Positions 54,314-63,601 of a stretch of 64,000 nucleotides of DNA are shown here, piece by piece. Every line of letters starts with the position of its first letter. The stretch's first letter is position 1. The notes beneath the pieces were generated by a model. The model did not search any database. It saw only the letters and a program-made list of their open reading frames with translations, and was not told the origin of the DNA. This DNA comes from Fischerella muscicola SAG 1427-1 = PCC 73103 (lineage in GTDB: Bacteria; Cyanobacteriota; Cyanobacteriia; Cyanobacteriales; Nostocaceae), in the NCBI RefSeq assembly GCF_000317245.1, contig NZ_AJLJ01000237.1, positions 1 to 64,000 of the forward strand, read 5' to 3'. A program made the position numbers and the translations under genes.

Positions 54314-57300
54314 CTACGTGCTTGTAAACAGTGGAAGTTCTACTCTAAATGTTGTACCTGCTCCAATGTCGCTAGCGACAGTAATTTCTCCTCCTTGAAG
54401 CTCCACACATTTTTTAACAATAGTCAATCCTAGTCCCGTACCTGGTATATTACCAACGTTGCTAGCTCGATAGAATGATTCAAATAAATTCTGCTGCTCT
54501 TCTTTTGAAATACCAATACCTTCATCTGTAATTAAAAAAACTACACTTTCATCTTGCATCAATAAATTAATTTGAACATTACTTCCATCTGGTGAGTATT
54601 TGACAGCGTTAGAAAGCAAATTACTCAGTATTTGTCGCAAAAGTTTCTTGTCTAAATGAGCCGTGAAATTACTATTTGCTGGTGAATTACCCAAGTACTG
54701 AGCAGAGAAAATTAGGGTATGGTTGGGAGAACTCAGTTTTAGTTCCTCTACTAGAGAACTACAAAAATCATTTAGATCAATATCAGTTGGCTCAAACGCT
54801 AATTTTCCAGCCTCAGCCTTATTAATTAGCAAAATGTCATCTAAAAGTCGGGTAGTGTGTTGAACATAGGTTTGAATGCATCGGAGATGTTTCTGTTTTT
54901 GCTGGTGATCCAACTTATGGCTAAAACTCTCAAGAATTCCCGCAGAGGAGGCGATCACAGCCAGAGGAGTTCGGAACTCGTGGGATGTCATAGAAATAAA
55001 ACGAGATTTCAAGTCACTAAGTTCTTTTTCTTTTTCTAAAGCTTTACGAATATCTTCCTCTGCTTTTTTACGATCGCTAATTTCCATCCATAAACCAATG
55101 ATTTCTAAAGGATTACCATGCTGATCTCGTACAAGCTTTAACTCATCAAACATCCACCGATATTGTCCATCGCGATGCAGCCAACGGTATTCTTGAGTAT
55201 GATGTCCCGTTTGTACAAGTTGAGGTAAATTCTCTACAATTTGCGGAGTATCTTCGGGATGAATATGATTCAACCAAAAATCAGGCTCAGATAAAAATTC
55301 TTCGGCGGAATAACCAACCAGATTAATTACGTTTTCACTAATATAGGTGGGATAGTAGTTTCTTGTTAATGGTTTGGCGGTGAAAATTACCGCTGGACTT
55401 GAAGAAATCAAAAATTCCAGTCTTTCTTTGACCTGACGCAATTCTGTTTCCGCTTGTTTGCGATCGCTTAGTTCTACTTGCAATTGTGCGTAAAGTCCCG
55501 ATTGTTTTGTAGCGATCGCTAGCTGATTTGCTAACTGTTGCAAAAGTTCAATTTCTCCTGTCTTCCACTCTCTGGGGTGTGAACACTGGTGAGCAATCAA
55601 CAAACCCCACAACACACCCTGTTGAACAATAGGAATAACTAGCTTGGCTCGAATCTGCATATCTTCCATAAACTGTATCAAACAGCTAGGTTGCTGACGC
55701 TCTTTGCGATCGCAAAGAGCGTAAATCTCACCTTGTGCATAACGCAGATAACATTCTGTCGGAAAACATTCCACAGGAAAAGATTGTTCAAGTATGCTTG
55801 CGTATCTTGGTGTCAAGGCTTCAGCAATTACTTTCCCTGTACCATCTGTGAGGATGTGATAAATTAGTACTCGGTCAACTTTAAGTAACTTGTGGATTTC
55901 TGCGACTGCAACATTGAGAATTGCTTGTAAATCAAGAGATTCTCGTATGCGTTGAGTAATAAAATTAACTAACCTTTCTCGCTCAATTTGTTGCTGAAGA
56001 GCATCTTGAGCCAATTTCCGTTCAGTAATATCAGTAGCAACACTTAGTATACCTCGTACTTCACCATTAGATGCGATTAAAGGAACCTTGATGCTTTGGA
56101 AGTAGCGTTGTTCTCCTGTTGCTTTTTTGGTACTAGATTCAAGCATTTGAATAGGCTGTAACCGAGTCAACACAGCTTGGTCAAAATTTTTGAATCCTTG
56201 AAGTTCAGCATCAGTATAAAATCCTATATCAGCCTTACCTACCATTTCTTGAATAGTGGTATTATGAAAGCTAGCCATAGCCTTATTAACCAGCAAAAAT
56301 TTCCCTGCTGTATCTTTGACGAAAATACAGTTTGGGTTGTTGTCGATTATACTTCTAAGGAAAGTTTTTTGTTCCTCAATCAATCGTTCTGCTTCTTTAC
56401 GCTGGCTAATATCGCGACATACACAAATTAAATCGCCTTGTTCGGATATAGTTAAAGAAACCTCTTCATCAAAGGTAGTACCATCTTTACGTTTGGCAAT
56501 TGTTTCTCCTCTCCAGTGTTTCTGTTGCATTAGAACAGGAAAAACCTCTGTTTGAAAACTATGAATTTCTGATGTTTTATAAATTTCTTGCCAACTCTTG
56601 CCAATCAGTTCATCCGCATTATTATATCCAAACATCTCAACGTGAGCTTTATTGACGTAAGTGTAGATGTCTTGACTCAAAATAGCAATGCCATCTATAG
56701 CTGCTTCTACTGCTGCAAATTGACGTTTAAGTTCTGCTTCACTTTTTTGCAGTTCTAGAGTGCGTTGTTCAACTCTGCTTTCTAACTCCCGATTGAGTTG
56801 TTGCAAAGCTTCTTGCGCTCGTTGTCGTTGCAGTTCAGCAGCTGCTCTGGCTGCAAATACTTTCAAAATTCCCTCAAATTTATCGGGGTCAGTTATGGGT
56901 TTTTCATCTACAATCCAGAGTGTACCAATCGGTTCACCAAAGTCATTGCTTAAAGTAACTCCCATAAAACTATCGGCTTGCATGAGAGCTAAGACTTCAA
57001 AATTAGGGAAGAGTTGCTGAACTCCACAGCAACAGTAGTAAACTCCCTGCTGTAGCAAAATTTCACAAGGTTTTGATGTTGGGTCATAAAAAATATTGGG
57101 CTTTAACTGTCCATCAGACCAAAATCCTAAAGTGTGGAGTTGCTTATTAATTAGCTCACTTACACAAGCATGGCGGACATCTAAAGCAGAGGAAATATAC
57201 TGCACTAATGCTGGAAAAAAGTCTTGTCCAGTAGTGGAAGCTGTGCTTTCTACCAAATTCTGCAAAGCTATTTCAGCTTGTTTGCGCTCCGTAATGTCCT

Positions 57301-60286
57301 CAGCAATACCAGTTATACGATATACTTGTCCTTTTTCATTTTTGACGGGAAAGGCGTGGCTGTGAATCCAGCGTATTGCTCCATCTGGTCTGATGATTCG
57401 GTATTCTTCACTATATTCATTCTGCATTCTTTTAGGTCTATCTGCAATGAAGCGCTGACGGTCAGCAGGATGAATCGCTTGTAAGAAGATATCATATGAA
57501 GTGTAAGCTTCTTCAGCACTCAGCCCCCAAATTTCTTCAAAGGCGGGACTGACATAGACAACTTGACTAGAATCTCCCTTGAGATCAGCAATCCAAAATG
57601 TACTCTTAATATTTTCTGTAAATAGACGAAATTTCTGTTCGCTTTCTCTAAGTGCAGCTTCAGCTTGTTTGCGATCGCTAATATCATTTGTAACAATCAC
57701 AGCTGCTGTTACTTGTCCATCACGCCAAATAGGACCTGCTTGAGAATGATTATATGTAAAACTGCCATCTATGTTGACACCACGGGTTTCGTAACTTACA
57801 ACCTCTCCATGCTCAAAAACACGTTTTAAGGCAGAACGCTGAATATGACAGTCTTCTGAAAACACATAATAATCAATATTTGTCCCAATCACCTCTTCAA
57901 CCGATAGTTCAGGTATGGTTTGATTGACAAACAACACTTTCCCCTCACGATTAACCATCGATACAAAGCTGGGTGTACTATCCAGGACGGAGCGAAGCAT
58001 GGCCTCAGATTCAGCCAAAGCTGTTTCTGTTTGCTTATGTTCTGTAATATCAATTCCTACAGCCACAGCAGCAGTGTTTTGTTGGTATTTTTGAGCAACA
58101 AGCAAGTAACTGCGCGTTGTGTTCCCAATATGGGAATCAATAACGCTAGATACAGCTACATCTTGATTAGCTAAAAAGCCAGACATAAATTCTGTAAAAT
58201 GCGGACTTTTTTGCATAAAGCCCAATTCTTGGCCAATAAAAGCATCAGCGGTCAAATTAAAACTTTGAGCGAGATGTTTATTAACCCCTAAATAGTGTCC
58301 ATCGCTACTTACCCAAGAAACAAAACCAGGGACTGCATCCAAAACAGTTTGTAGTTGCTCTTTTGCTTGTCGTAACTTTTCCTCTGCTTCTTTGCGTTCT
58401 GTAATGTCTTCGGAAATGCATAGCAGATATTCGGGTTGATTATATTTGTCATACAGAGGAACTTTTTTTGTATGCAAAATTCTTCTCCCTAAACTGTAGC
58501 TATCTATTGGTTCTTCCGGAATATCTTGAGGTAGACCATGAGAGATGGTTTCAATATCTTTTTGCAAGAAAAACTCTGCCTGTTCTTTTGGGAAAAAGTC
58601 GTAATCTGTCTTACCAATAGCATGTTCTCCTTTTAAGCCAAAAATATGTTCACAAGCTTTATTTAATAGTTGAAATTTACCAAATTTTTCTGGTCTGGCA
58701 TCTTTGACAAATACGGCTACTGGTAAATTATCAATCATGGATTGCAGAAAGTTTCGAGTGTGACGCAGTTCTTCTTCTGCTTTACGATTTTCAGTAATAT
58801 CAATACCAGTACAGACTATATACTCAACTTGCTCATCACGATTAAGCAGGACATTGTTTGACCACGAAATTAAGCGAGTTTCGCCATTTTTAGTTAGCCA
58901 GTAATTTTCATAATGATTGTGAATTTGTCTGTGTTTAAGATTTTGAAAAGCTGCTTTGACAGATTCTATTTCTTCGGGTATTAATAAGAAATCCCAGATA
59001 CATTTACCTTGTACCTGATTGTATGTGTAACCTGTTGTTTGTTCACAAGCATGGTTAAAGTTAACAATCCTACCTTGGTAATCTAGTACTACAATTAAAG
59101 CGCCTGCTACATTTAAAACAGTAGAAATAAAATTCCGTTCTAATCGCAATTGAGCTTCAATTTTATGGCGTTCTGCCAGTTGAATTGTCGCTTGATTATA
59201 GAGTTCTACTTGCTTAATTGCAACTGCTAATTGAATAGCAATTTTATCAAGTAGATTCACCTCATCTTCTTTCCATTGACGAAAAGCAGAGCATTGATTA
59301 GCGATTAATAATCCCCACAACTGGTTAGAAATAAGAATGGGAACTATTAGACAGGATTTGATTTGTAATTGCTCTAGGATTTGCAATTGACCATCTGTCA
59401 AATTTAATTCATAAATATTGGCGATCGCCTGTTTTTTACCATAAAGAAATATGTCTTCTACCCCACTCCATGAGATATTTTTGATTTCACTACCTAAAAC
59501 AGTAGTCCAACCATTAATGGCAGATTCTGCGAGAATCTTGCCGTTCATATCTGGTGCAAACTGATATACTAACACTCGATCAGCTTTCAGCATATACCGC
59601 ACATCTTCAGCCACTGTCATCAGTGCAGTGTTGAGATCCAGAGATTCACGAATACGCAAAGCAATAGATGTAATTAATTGTTCTCGTTTTGCTCGTGTTT
59701 TGAGTTCTATGAGCCGCTGTTGTAGTTGCTCTTCTAATTGTCTACGATCTGTCATCAGCTCAATAATTTGTGTTTGCTGTTGAGCAACTTGGTGTTGTAA
59801 TAACTCCATCACCTCATAGAATTTTATTGGATCTAATACTTGCAGTATGTTGCTTTGGCTTAAGCTCCCTAACAATTCTCCCTGATTACCAACCACAACT
59901 AATTGACGCACTCGCAAGCTTTGCATTTGCTCATTAGCTGACCACAGCGAATCTTCAGGACGTAGATAAAATAACGGACTACTCATAATAGTCCGTACCT
60001 GAGTTTGTGTAAAATCTAACTCTAATGCTTGGAACTGAACAATGTCATACTCAGTAATAATACCAAGGGGGATAAGAGGTAATGACATTTGCTCTTGCTC
60101 GTCTTGTGATTGCTCTACAATTACCACAAAACTGACTTGATGTTCCGACATTAAACAAGCTATATCCATAACAGAAGTATCTGGAGCAGCGTGGACTACT
60201 TGAATATTCATAACCTCGTCCACTCGCCTGATTTTGAGTAAATCCCTAAGATCCAAGTTTTGAGAGCCAAGAGAGTTAATGATCAT
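54314..60286 (-). CDS. Giant multi-sensor histidine kinase (CBS, GAF, multiple PAS)
   Basis: A 1,990-residue cytoplasmic sensor kinase with no transmembrane segment. Approximate order: paired CBS domains (15-155), coiled coil, GAF (205-375), five PAS domains (385-1010), a second GAF-like domain (1015-1165), coiled coil, two PAS (1200-1450), a third GAF (1455-1620), PAS (1630-1755), then HisKA with His1769 (SMTSHEFRTPLAV) and the ATPase (NLLSNAVKYSPDG, DEGIGIS, GTGLGLTIVKK). The CBS pair can bind adenosyl nucleotides; PAS and GAF domains sense ligands, redox or light. In the third GAF, Cys1535 sits where cyanobacteriochromes carry their bilin-binding Cys, but the usual following His is Leu. 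Being next to the trp/isonitrile genes suggests a regulatory link, unproven. Confidence 0.9.
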   Translation of the reverse strand: MIINSLGSQNLDLRDLLKIRRVDEVMNIQVVHAAPDTSVMDIACLMSEHQVSFVVIVEQSQDEQEQMSLPLIPLGIITEYDIVQFQALELDFTQTQVRTIMSSPLFYLRPEDSLWSANEQMQSLRVRQLVVVGNQGELLGSLSQSNILQVLDPIKFYEVMELLQHQVAQQQTQIIELMTDRRQLEEQLQQRLIELKTRAKREQLITSIALRIRESLDLNTALMTVAEDVRYMLKADRVLVYQFAPDMNGKILAESAINGWTTVLGSEIKNISWSGVEDIFLYGKKQAIANIYELNLTDGQLQILEQLQIKSCLIVPILISNQLWGLLIANQCSAFRQWKEDEVNLLDKIAIQLAVAIKQVELYNQATIQLAERHKIEAQLRLERNFISTVLNVAGALIVVLDYQGRIVNFNHACEQTTGYTYNQVQGKCIWDFLLIPEEIESVKAAFQNLKHRQIHNHYENYWLTKNGETRLISWSNNVLLNRDEQVEYIVCTGIDITENRKAEEELRHTRNFLQSMIDNLPVAVFVKDARPEKFGKFQLLNKACEHIFGLKGEHAIGKTDYDFFPKEQAEFFLQKDIETISHGLPQDIPEEPIDSYSLGRRILHTKKVPLYDKYNQPEYLLCISEDITERKEAEEKLRQAKEQLQTVLDAVPGFVSWVSSDGHYLGVNKHLAQSFNLTADAFIGQELGFMQKSPHFTEFMSGFLANQDVAVSSVIDSHIGNTTRSYLLVAQKYQQNTAAVAVGIDITEHKQTETALAESEAMLRSVLDSTPSFVSMVNREGKVLFVNQTIPELSVEEVIGTNIDYYVFSEDCHIQRSALKRVFEHGEVVSYETRGVNIDGSFTYNHSQAGPIWRDGQVTAAVIVTNDISDRKQAEAALRESEQKFRLFTENIKSTFWIADLKGDSSQVVYVSPAFEEIWGLSAEEAYTSYDIFLQAIHPADRQRFIADRPKRMQNEYSEEYRIIRPDGAIRWIHSHAFPVKNEKGQVYRITGIAEDITERKQAEIALQNLVESTASTTGQDFFPALVQYISSALDVRHACVSELINKQLHTLGFWSDGQLKPNIFYDPTSKPCEILLQQGVYYCCCGVQQLFPNFEVLALMQADSFMGVTLSNDFGEPIGTLWIVDEKPITDPDKFEGILKVFAARAAAELQRQRAQEALQQLNRELESRVEQRTLELQKSEAELKRQFAAVEAAIDGIAILSQDIYTYVNKAHVEMFGYNNADELIGKSWQEIYKTSEIHSFQTEVFPVLMQQKHWRGETIAKRKDGTTFDEEVSLTISEQGDLICVCRDISQRKEAERLIEEQKTFLRSIIDNNPNCIFVKDTAGKFLLVNKAMASFHNTTIQEMVGKADIGFYTDAELQGFKNFDQAVLTRLQPIQMLESSTKKATGEQRYFQSIKVPLIASNGEVRGILSVATDITERKLAQDALQQQIERERLVNFITQRIRESLDLQAILNVAVAEIHKLLKVDRVLIYHILTDGTGKVIAEALTPRYASILEQSFPVECFPTECYLRYAQGEIYALCDRKERQQPSCLIQFMEDMQIRAKLVIPIVQQGVLWGLLIAHQCSHPREWKTGEIELLQQLANQLAIATKQSGLYAQLQVELSDRKQAETELRQVKERLEFLISSSPAVIFTAKPLTRNYYPTYISENVINLVGYSAEEFLSEPDFWLNHIHPEDTPQIVENLPQLVQTGHHTQEYRWLHRDGQYRWMFDELKLVRDQHGNPLEIIGLWMEISDRKKAEEDIRKALEKEKELSDLKSRFISMTSHEFRTPLAVIASSAGILESFSHKLDHQQKQKHLRCIQTYVQHTTRLLDDILLINKAEAGKLAFEPTDIDLNDFCSSLVEELKLSSPNHTLIFSAQYLGNSPANSNFTAHLDKKLLRQILSNLLSNAVKYSPDGSNVQINLLMQDESVVFLITDEGIGISKEEQQNLFESFYRASNVGNIPGTGLGLTIVKKCVELQGGEITVASDIGAGTTFRVELPLFTST

Positions 60287-61113
60287 TGTGTGTAGAAGCT
60301 TAGTTACAAAATTAACTAAATATAAGTTGATAAATGCTATTTTGACTTACATATTTTTCAAATAGCATCGGTATTTTCCATTGTATGAGATTGGTAAAAT
60401 CTATCTCCCATGTAAAAATATGCTCAAAGAAATTACAGAGAAGATAATACAATCAATAGCTATAAGGTTAAAAGGTAAGAGTTAAAGGAACAGAAATACA
60501 GAAACACTTTTACCCTTTATCGAACTGTATTGTTATCTCACCTTGATGTAAAATTTTAAAATGGAGTTTTAATAATCTAACAAAATGCTGAGTACTTTTG
60601 AGGATGCGATCGCGAGTGCTTCACAAATGATTTGGTTGAGCCACATATTATCAATAGTCAGTAAAGTCAATAAATTATGCGATAATATTAAATTTTCATG
60701 CCAATTTAATTTAGTTCAGAATTTATAAAAATCACCGAGCAATAATAATTGATCAATCATGATTTTTTATTAAAAAACTTGAAAATAAACCAAATAACAA
60801 TATTTATTCTGGAATAAATTGAAACTCATTAAATTTTTACGCTAATTTTTATTTTATAGATTAAAGTTAGTTTTTTGTGGAATTAAAAGCTATTTAAATT
60901 GATAAAAATTATAGAATATATCTAAAATATCAACTAAGTAATAATCAATATAATTTGATTTTTTCTATTGATTTTAAAATCAGCTATGTATTAATTATAA
61001 TTTTAAAATTTATAAATCTATATATAAGAATTATAAAATTAAAAATAACAATGATACACTAATTTTGACTTATAATATTTTAAGATATACACAATGACAG
61101 CGTGTTATTTACT
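60287..61113. other. Very AT-rich divergent intergenic region
   Basis: About 827 bases between the divergent giant kinase and the second DAHP synthase. From about 60700 to 61090 it is almost only A and T, with long TTAAAATT/AATTTTAA-like stretches. It contains one gcgatcgc (60606-60613). No gene, terminator or repeat array is recognised. It probably holds both promoters; its composition suggests intrinsic curvature or binding by nucleoid proteins. Confidence 0.5.
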
Positions 61114-62160
61114 ATGCAAGACAAATTATCTAATACTCACATTGAAAGCTATCACCCTCTATTAACTCCAGCTGAGTTAAAATCAAGATTACCTTTAACT
61201 AACTTGGTTCAGCAAAAAATCCTAAAATATAGACAGGAGATAGAAAACATTTTAGATTTTAAAGATAGGAGAAAATTCATAGTAGTTGGCCCATGTTCTA
61301 TTCATGACACCAAAGTAGCAATTGAATATTCCCATAAACTCAAAAGTCTAGCTGAACAAGTTCAAGATAAATTATTGCTTGTAATGAGAGTGTATTTTGA
61401 AAAACCAAGAACAACAGTAGGATGGAAAGGATTAATTAACGATCCTGATATGGATGATTCTTTCCATATAGAAAAAGGCTTATTAATGGCACGCAGCTTA
61501 TTGCTAAAAATTGCTGAATTGGGATTACCCGTCGGTACAGAAGCACTCGACCCTATAGTACCTCAATATATTAGCGAACTTATTGCGTGGTCTGCAATTG
61601 GAGCACGCACAACCGAATCGCAAACTCATCGTGAAATGGCGAGTGGGCTTTCAATGCCTGTAGGCTTTAAAAACGGTGTCGATGGTAATATTAATGTGGC
61701 TTTGAATGCTCTCCAATCAGCTAAGAAACCTCACCATTTTCTAGGAATTAATCAAATGGGACAGGTGAGCATCTTTAAAACTAGAGGAAATGCCTACGGT
61801 CACGTTATTTTGCGAGGCGGTAATGGTAAGCCAAATTATGATGTAGCCAGCGTCAAAGAAGTGGAAGAAAAATTAAAAAGAGCAAATTTATCACCAAGAA
61901 TTGTTATCGATTGTAGCCACGGCAATTCAAATAAAAATTATAAATTACAAGGTTTTGTCTTTGAAAATGTTATTCAGCAAATAGTTGATGGTAATACATC
62001 AATAGTTGGCATGATGTTGGAATCCAATTTATATGAAGGTAATCAAGTGATTCCTAGTAAAGAACAACAATTAAAATATGGTGTTTCTGTGACAGATGGG
62101 TGTATTGGTTGGAACCAAACAGAAGAAATTATCTTAGCTGCTTATAGACAACTAAAGTAG
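61114..62160 (+). CDS. aroG: 3-deoxy-7-phosphoheptulonate synthase, type I-alpha (AroF/AroG/AroH-like)
   Basis: A 348-residue DAHP synthase of the E. coli type, with VVGPCSIHD, VMRVYFEKPRTTVGWKGLIND (split by class pattern), GTEALDPIVPQYI, SWGAIGARTTESQ-like WSAIGARTTESQTHREMASGLS, GFKNGVDG, IVIDCSHGNSNKNY and TDGCIGW. The ATG at 61114 is chosen; an in-frame GTG lies at 61102, and neither has a clear ribosome binding site. This class is usually feedback-inhibited by one aromatic amino acid. It is not homologous in subclass to the I-beta enzyme at 44703, so the region carries two separately regulated entries to the shikimate pathway. An aroG-type gene also belongs to the scytonemin precursor block in Nostoc, as I recall. 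Confidence 0.93.
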   Translation: MQDKLSNTHIESYHPLLTPAELKSRLPLTNLVQQKILKYRQEIENILDFKDRRKFIVVGPCSIHDTKVAIEYSHKLKSLAEQVQDKLLLVMRVYFEKPRTTVGWKGLINDPDMDDSFHIEKGLLMARSLLLKIAELGLPVGTEALDPIVPQYISELIAWSAIGARTTESQTHREMASGLSMPVGFKNGVDGNINVALNALQSAKKPHHFLGINQMGQVSIFKTRGNAYGHVILRGGNGKPNYDVASVKEVEEKLKRANLSPRIVIDCSHGNSNKNYKLQGFVFENVIQQIVDGNTSIVGMMLESNLYEGNQVIPSKEQQLKYGVSVTDGCIGWNQTEEIILAAYRQLK

Positions 62161-62171
62161 AACAAAATATA

Positions 62172-62281
62172 GCGTTGCTGAATCGGAATATGAATTTAAG
62201 TTTTTAGCATGATTAAACAACGATTCTTTGAGTCTTTGTGCCTCTAGCTAAGACTTATTCATAACTTTCAATCAGCAACGC
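62172..62281. mobile_element. MITE-like element with terminal inverted repeats
   Basis: About 110 bases bounded by gcgttgctga (62172-62181) and its reverse complement tcagcaacgc (62272-62281). The similarity extends inward for about 28 bases with mismatches. It has no coding capacity. It lies directly upstream of an IS4-family remnant and is probably a non-autonomous transposon derivative. Confidence 0.6.
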
Positions 62282-62408
62282 CCAAAATAGACCTGTCCGA
62301 AATATAAATTTGAGGACAAAAAAATGGTAGAACGGAGATTTGAGCGTCAACCGTTGGTCTACCATCATGAAAAATCCACTTCATTATAAGCTGCGTAGCA
62401 GCTTATTA

Positions 62409-62600
62409 ATGAATACACCATTGAGACTGACGCAGAGCCAGAAATTTACCGCCTGATTACCAGTTTGACTGATATTGCTTTGTTCCCAGCTTTATTATTA
62501 GCGATGGAATATCATAAACGTTGGGAAGTTGAAAATACTATTGATGAACTAAAAGTCCATCTGTTGGGTCGCAAAACCCCTATCTCCGTACTCGACACCA
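62409..62600 (+). pseudogene. IS4-family transposase remnant
   Basis: A C-terminal piece of a DDE transposase. The frame encodes YHKRWEVENTIDELK, which fits the Y-(2)-R-(3)-E-(6)-K signature of IS4-type transposases, followed by VHLLGRKTPI. Homology ends abruptly there and runs into the reverse complement of the siderophore-binding protein gene. The N-terminal DD part and the IS ends are missing, so the element is dead. Confidence 0.8.
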
Positions 62601-63558
62601 GATATTTGAATAGTTCATCGATTACAACTTTAGCAGCAGTCATATTTTGTCCATACCAAGCCGAATCAGTTACAGGGTAGACATTATTTTGTTGAACTGC
62701 TTTAAGTGTTCTCCAAAGGGGCTTTTGTTTAAGTTGATAAAGAAATCTATCATCATTATATTTCGCTACAAACAAAACATCACCATCTACTTTTTCTAAT
62801 TCTTCTTCAGAAAAAAGCATAAAACCCCAATCAACTACAATATCTTGCGATTTTGGACGTTGTAAACCGACATCTTTGATGATTGATCCTAAAAATGAAT
62901 TATTTGCAGCACTTCCGATGCCGTTAGGATGTGTAAACACAAAAGATACTTTTTTATTTGTATAACGATTCCCTAGCGTGGTTTGTAATTTTTGAATTCG
63001 TTTCTCGTAATCTATCCAAGCAGATTGTGCAGCTTCTTTTTCTCCTAAGACATCAGCAATAAAGTTAAAATTTTCTTTCCATGTATTTTTTTGCCAGTTG
63101 TATAAAACAGTAGGAGCTATTCTTGAAAGTAAAGGATAAATTGCTTGAGGAGTATAACCACCCCAGCCAATAATTAAATCAGGTTTAAGCAGCAATAATC
63201 GTTCCAGGTTAGGATATTCAGGTTTCCCTACTGTTGTGATACCCTGTGTTTCTGCCTCTGAGAAATATGGGTAAAATTCTCCTTCCTTCAAGAATTCGTT
63301 GGCACTCCCAATCGGTTTAACACCAAGAGCTAATATATTCCCTAATGTATCCGCAGATAAGGTAACGATACGCTGAGGATTTTTAGGGACACAAGTTTCT
63401 CCCATGATGTGCTGAATAACGCGACAGTTAGCAATGGAAGATACTTTGCTTAGGCTAGGTGGATGATTAGACACTCGAAAGTTACAGGCAGAGATGAGAA
63501 AAACTGCCAAACTTGCAAGTAGGAACACTGTAGTAAAACGATAAATCCCTTTAAACAT
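62512..63558 (-). CDS. Iron-siderophore ABC transporter substrate-binding lipoprotein, C-terminus altered by IS remnant
   Basis: A 348-residue periplasmic binding protein of the FecB/FhuD type. A signal peptide with lipobox LISAC gives a lipoprotein. The family pattern is seen in NPQRIVTLSADTLGNILALGVKPIGSA, LERLLLLKPDLIIGWGG, WIDYEKRIQKLQ and the end of the second lobe at AKVVIDELFKYL. The last roughly 25 residues (EIGVLRPNRWTFSSSIVFS and on) are the antisense of the transposase remnant, so the original stop has been replaced by transposon sequence. The conserved fold looks complete, so it may still work. It is followed upstream on the same strand by a TonB-dependent receptor, an iron-uptake pair. 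Confidence 0.85.
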   Translation of the reverse strand: MFKGIYRFTTVFLLASLAVFLISACNFRVSNHPPSLSKVSSIANCRVIQHIMGETCVPKNPQRIVTLSADTLGNILALGVKPIGSANEFLKEGEFYPYFSEAETQGITTVGKPEYPNLERLLLLKPDLIIGWGGYTPQAIYPLLSRIAPTVLYNWQKNTWKENFNFIADVLGEKEAAQSAWIDYEKRIQKLQTTLGNRYTNKKVSFVFTHPNGIGSAANNSFLGSIIKDVGLQRPKSQDIVVDWGFMLFSEEELEKVDGDVLFVAKYNDDRFLYQLKQKPLWRTLKAVQQNNVYPVTDSAWYGQNMTAAKVVIDELFKYLVSSTEIGVLRPNRWTFSSSIVFSTSQRL

Positions 63559-63601
63559 TAGAAGAAAAATTTATTTTTATTCCATCCCCAATGTTGATAA
63601 A

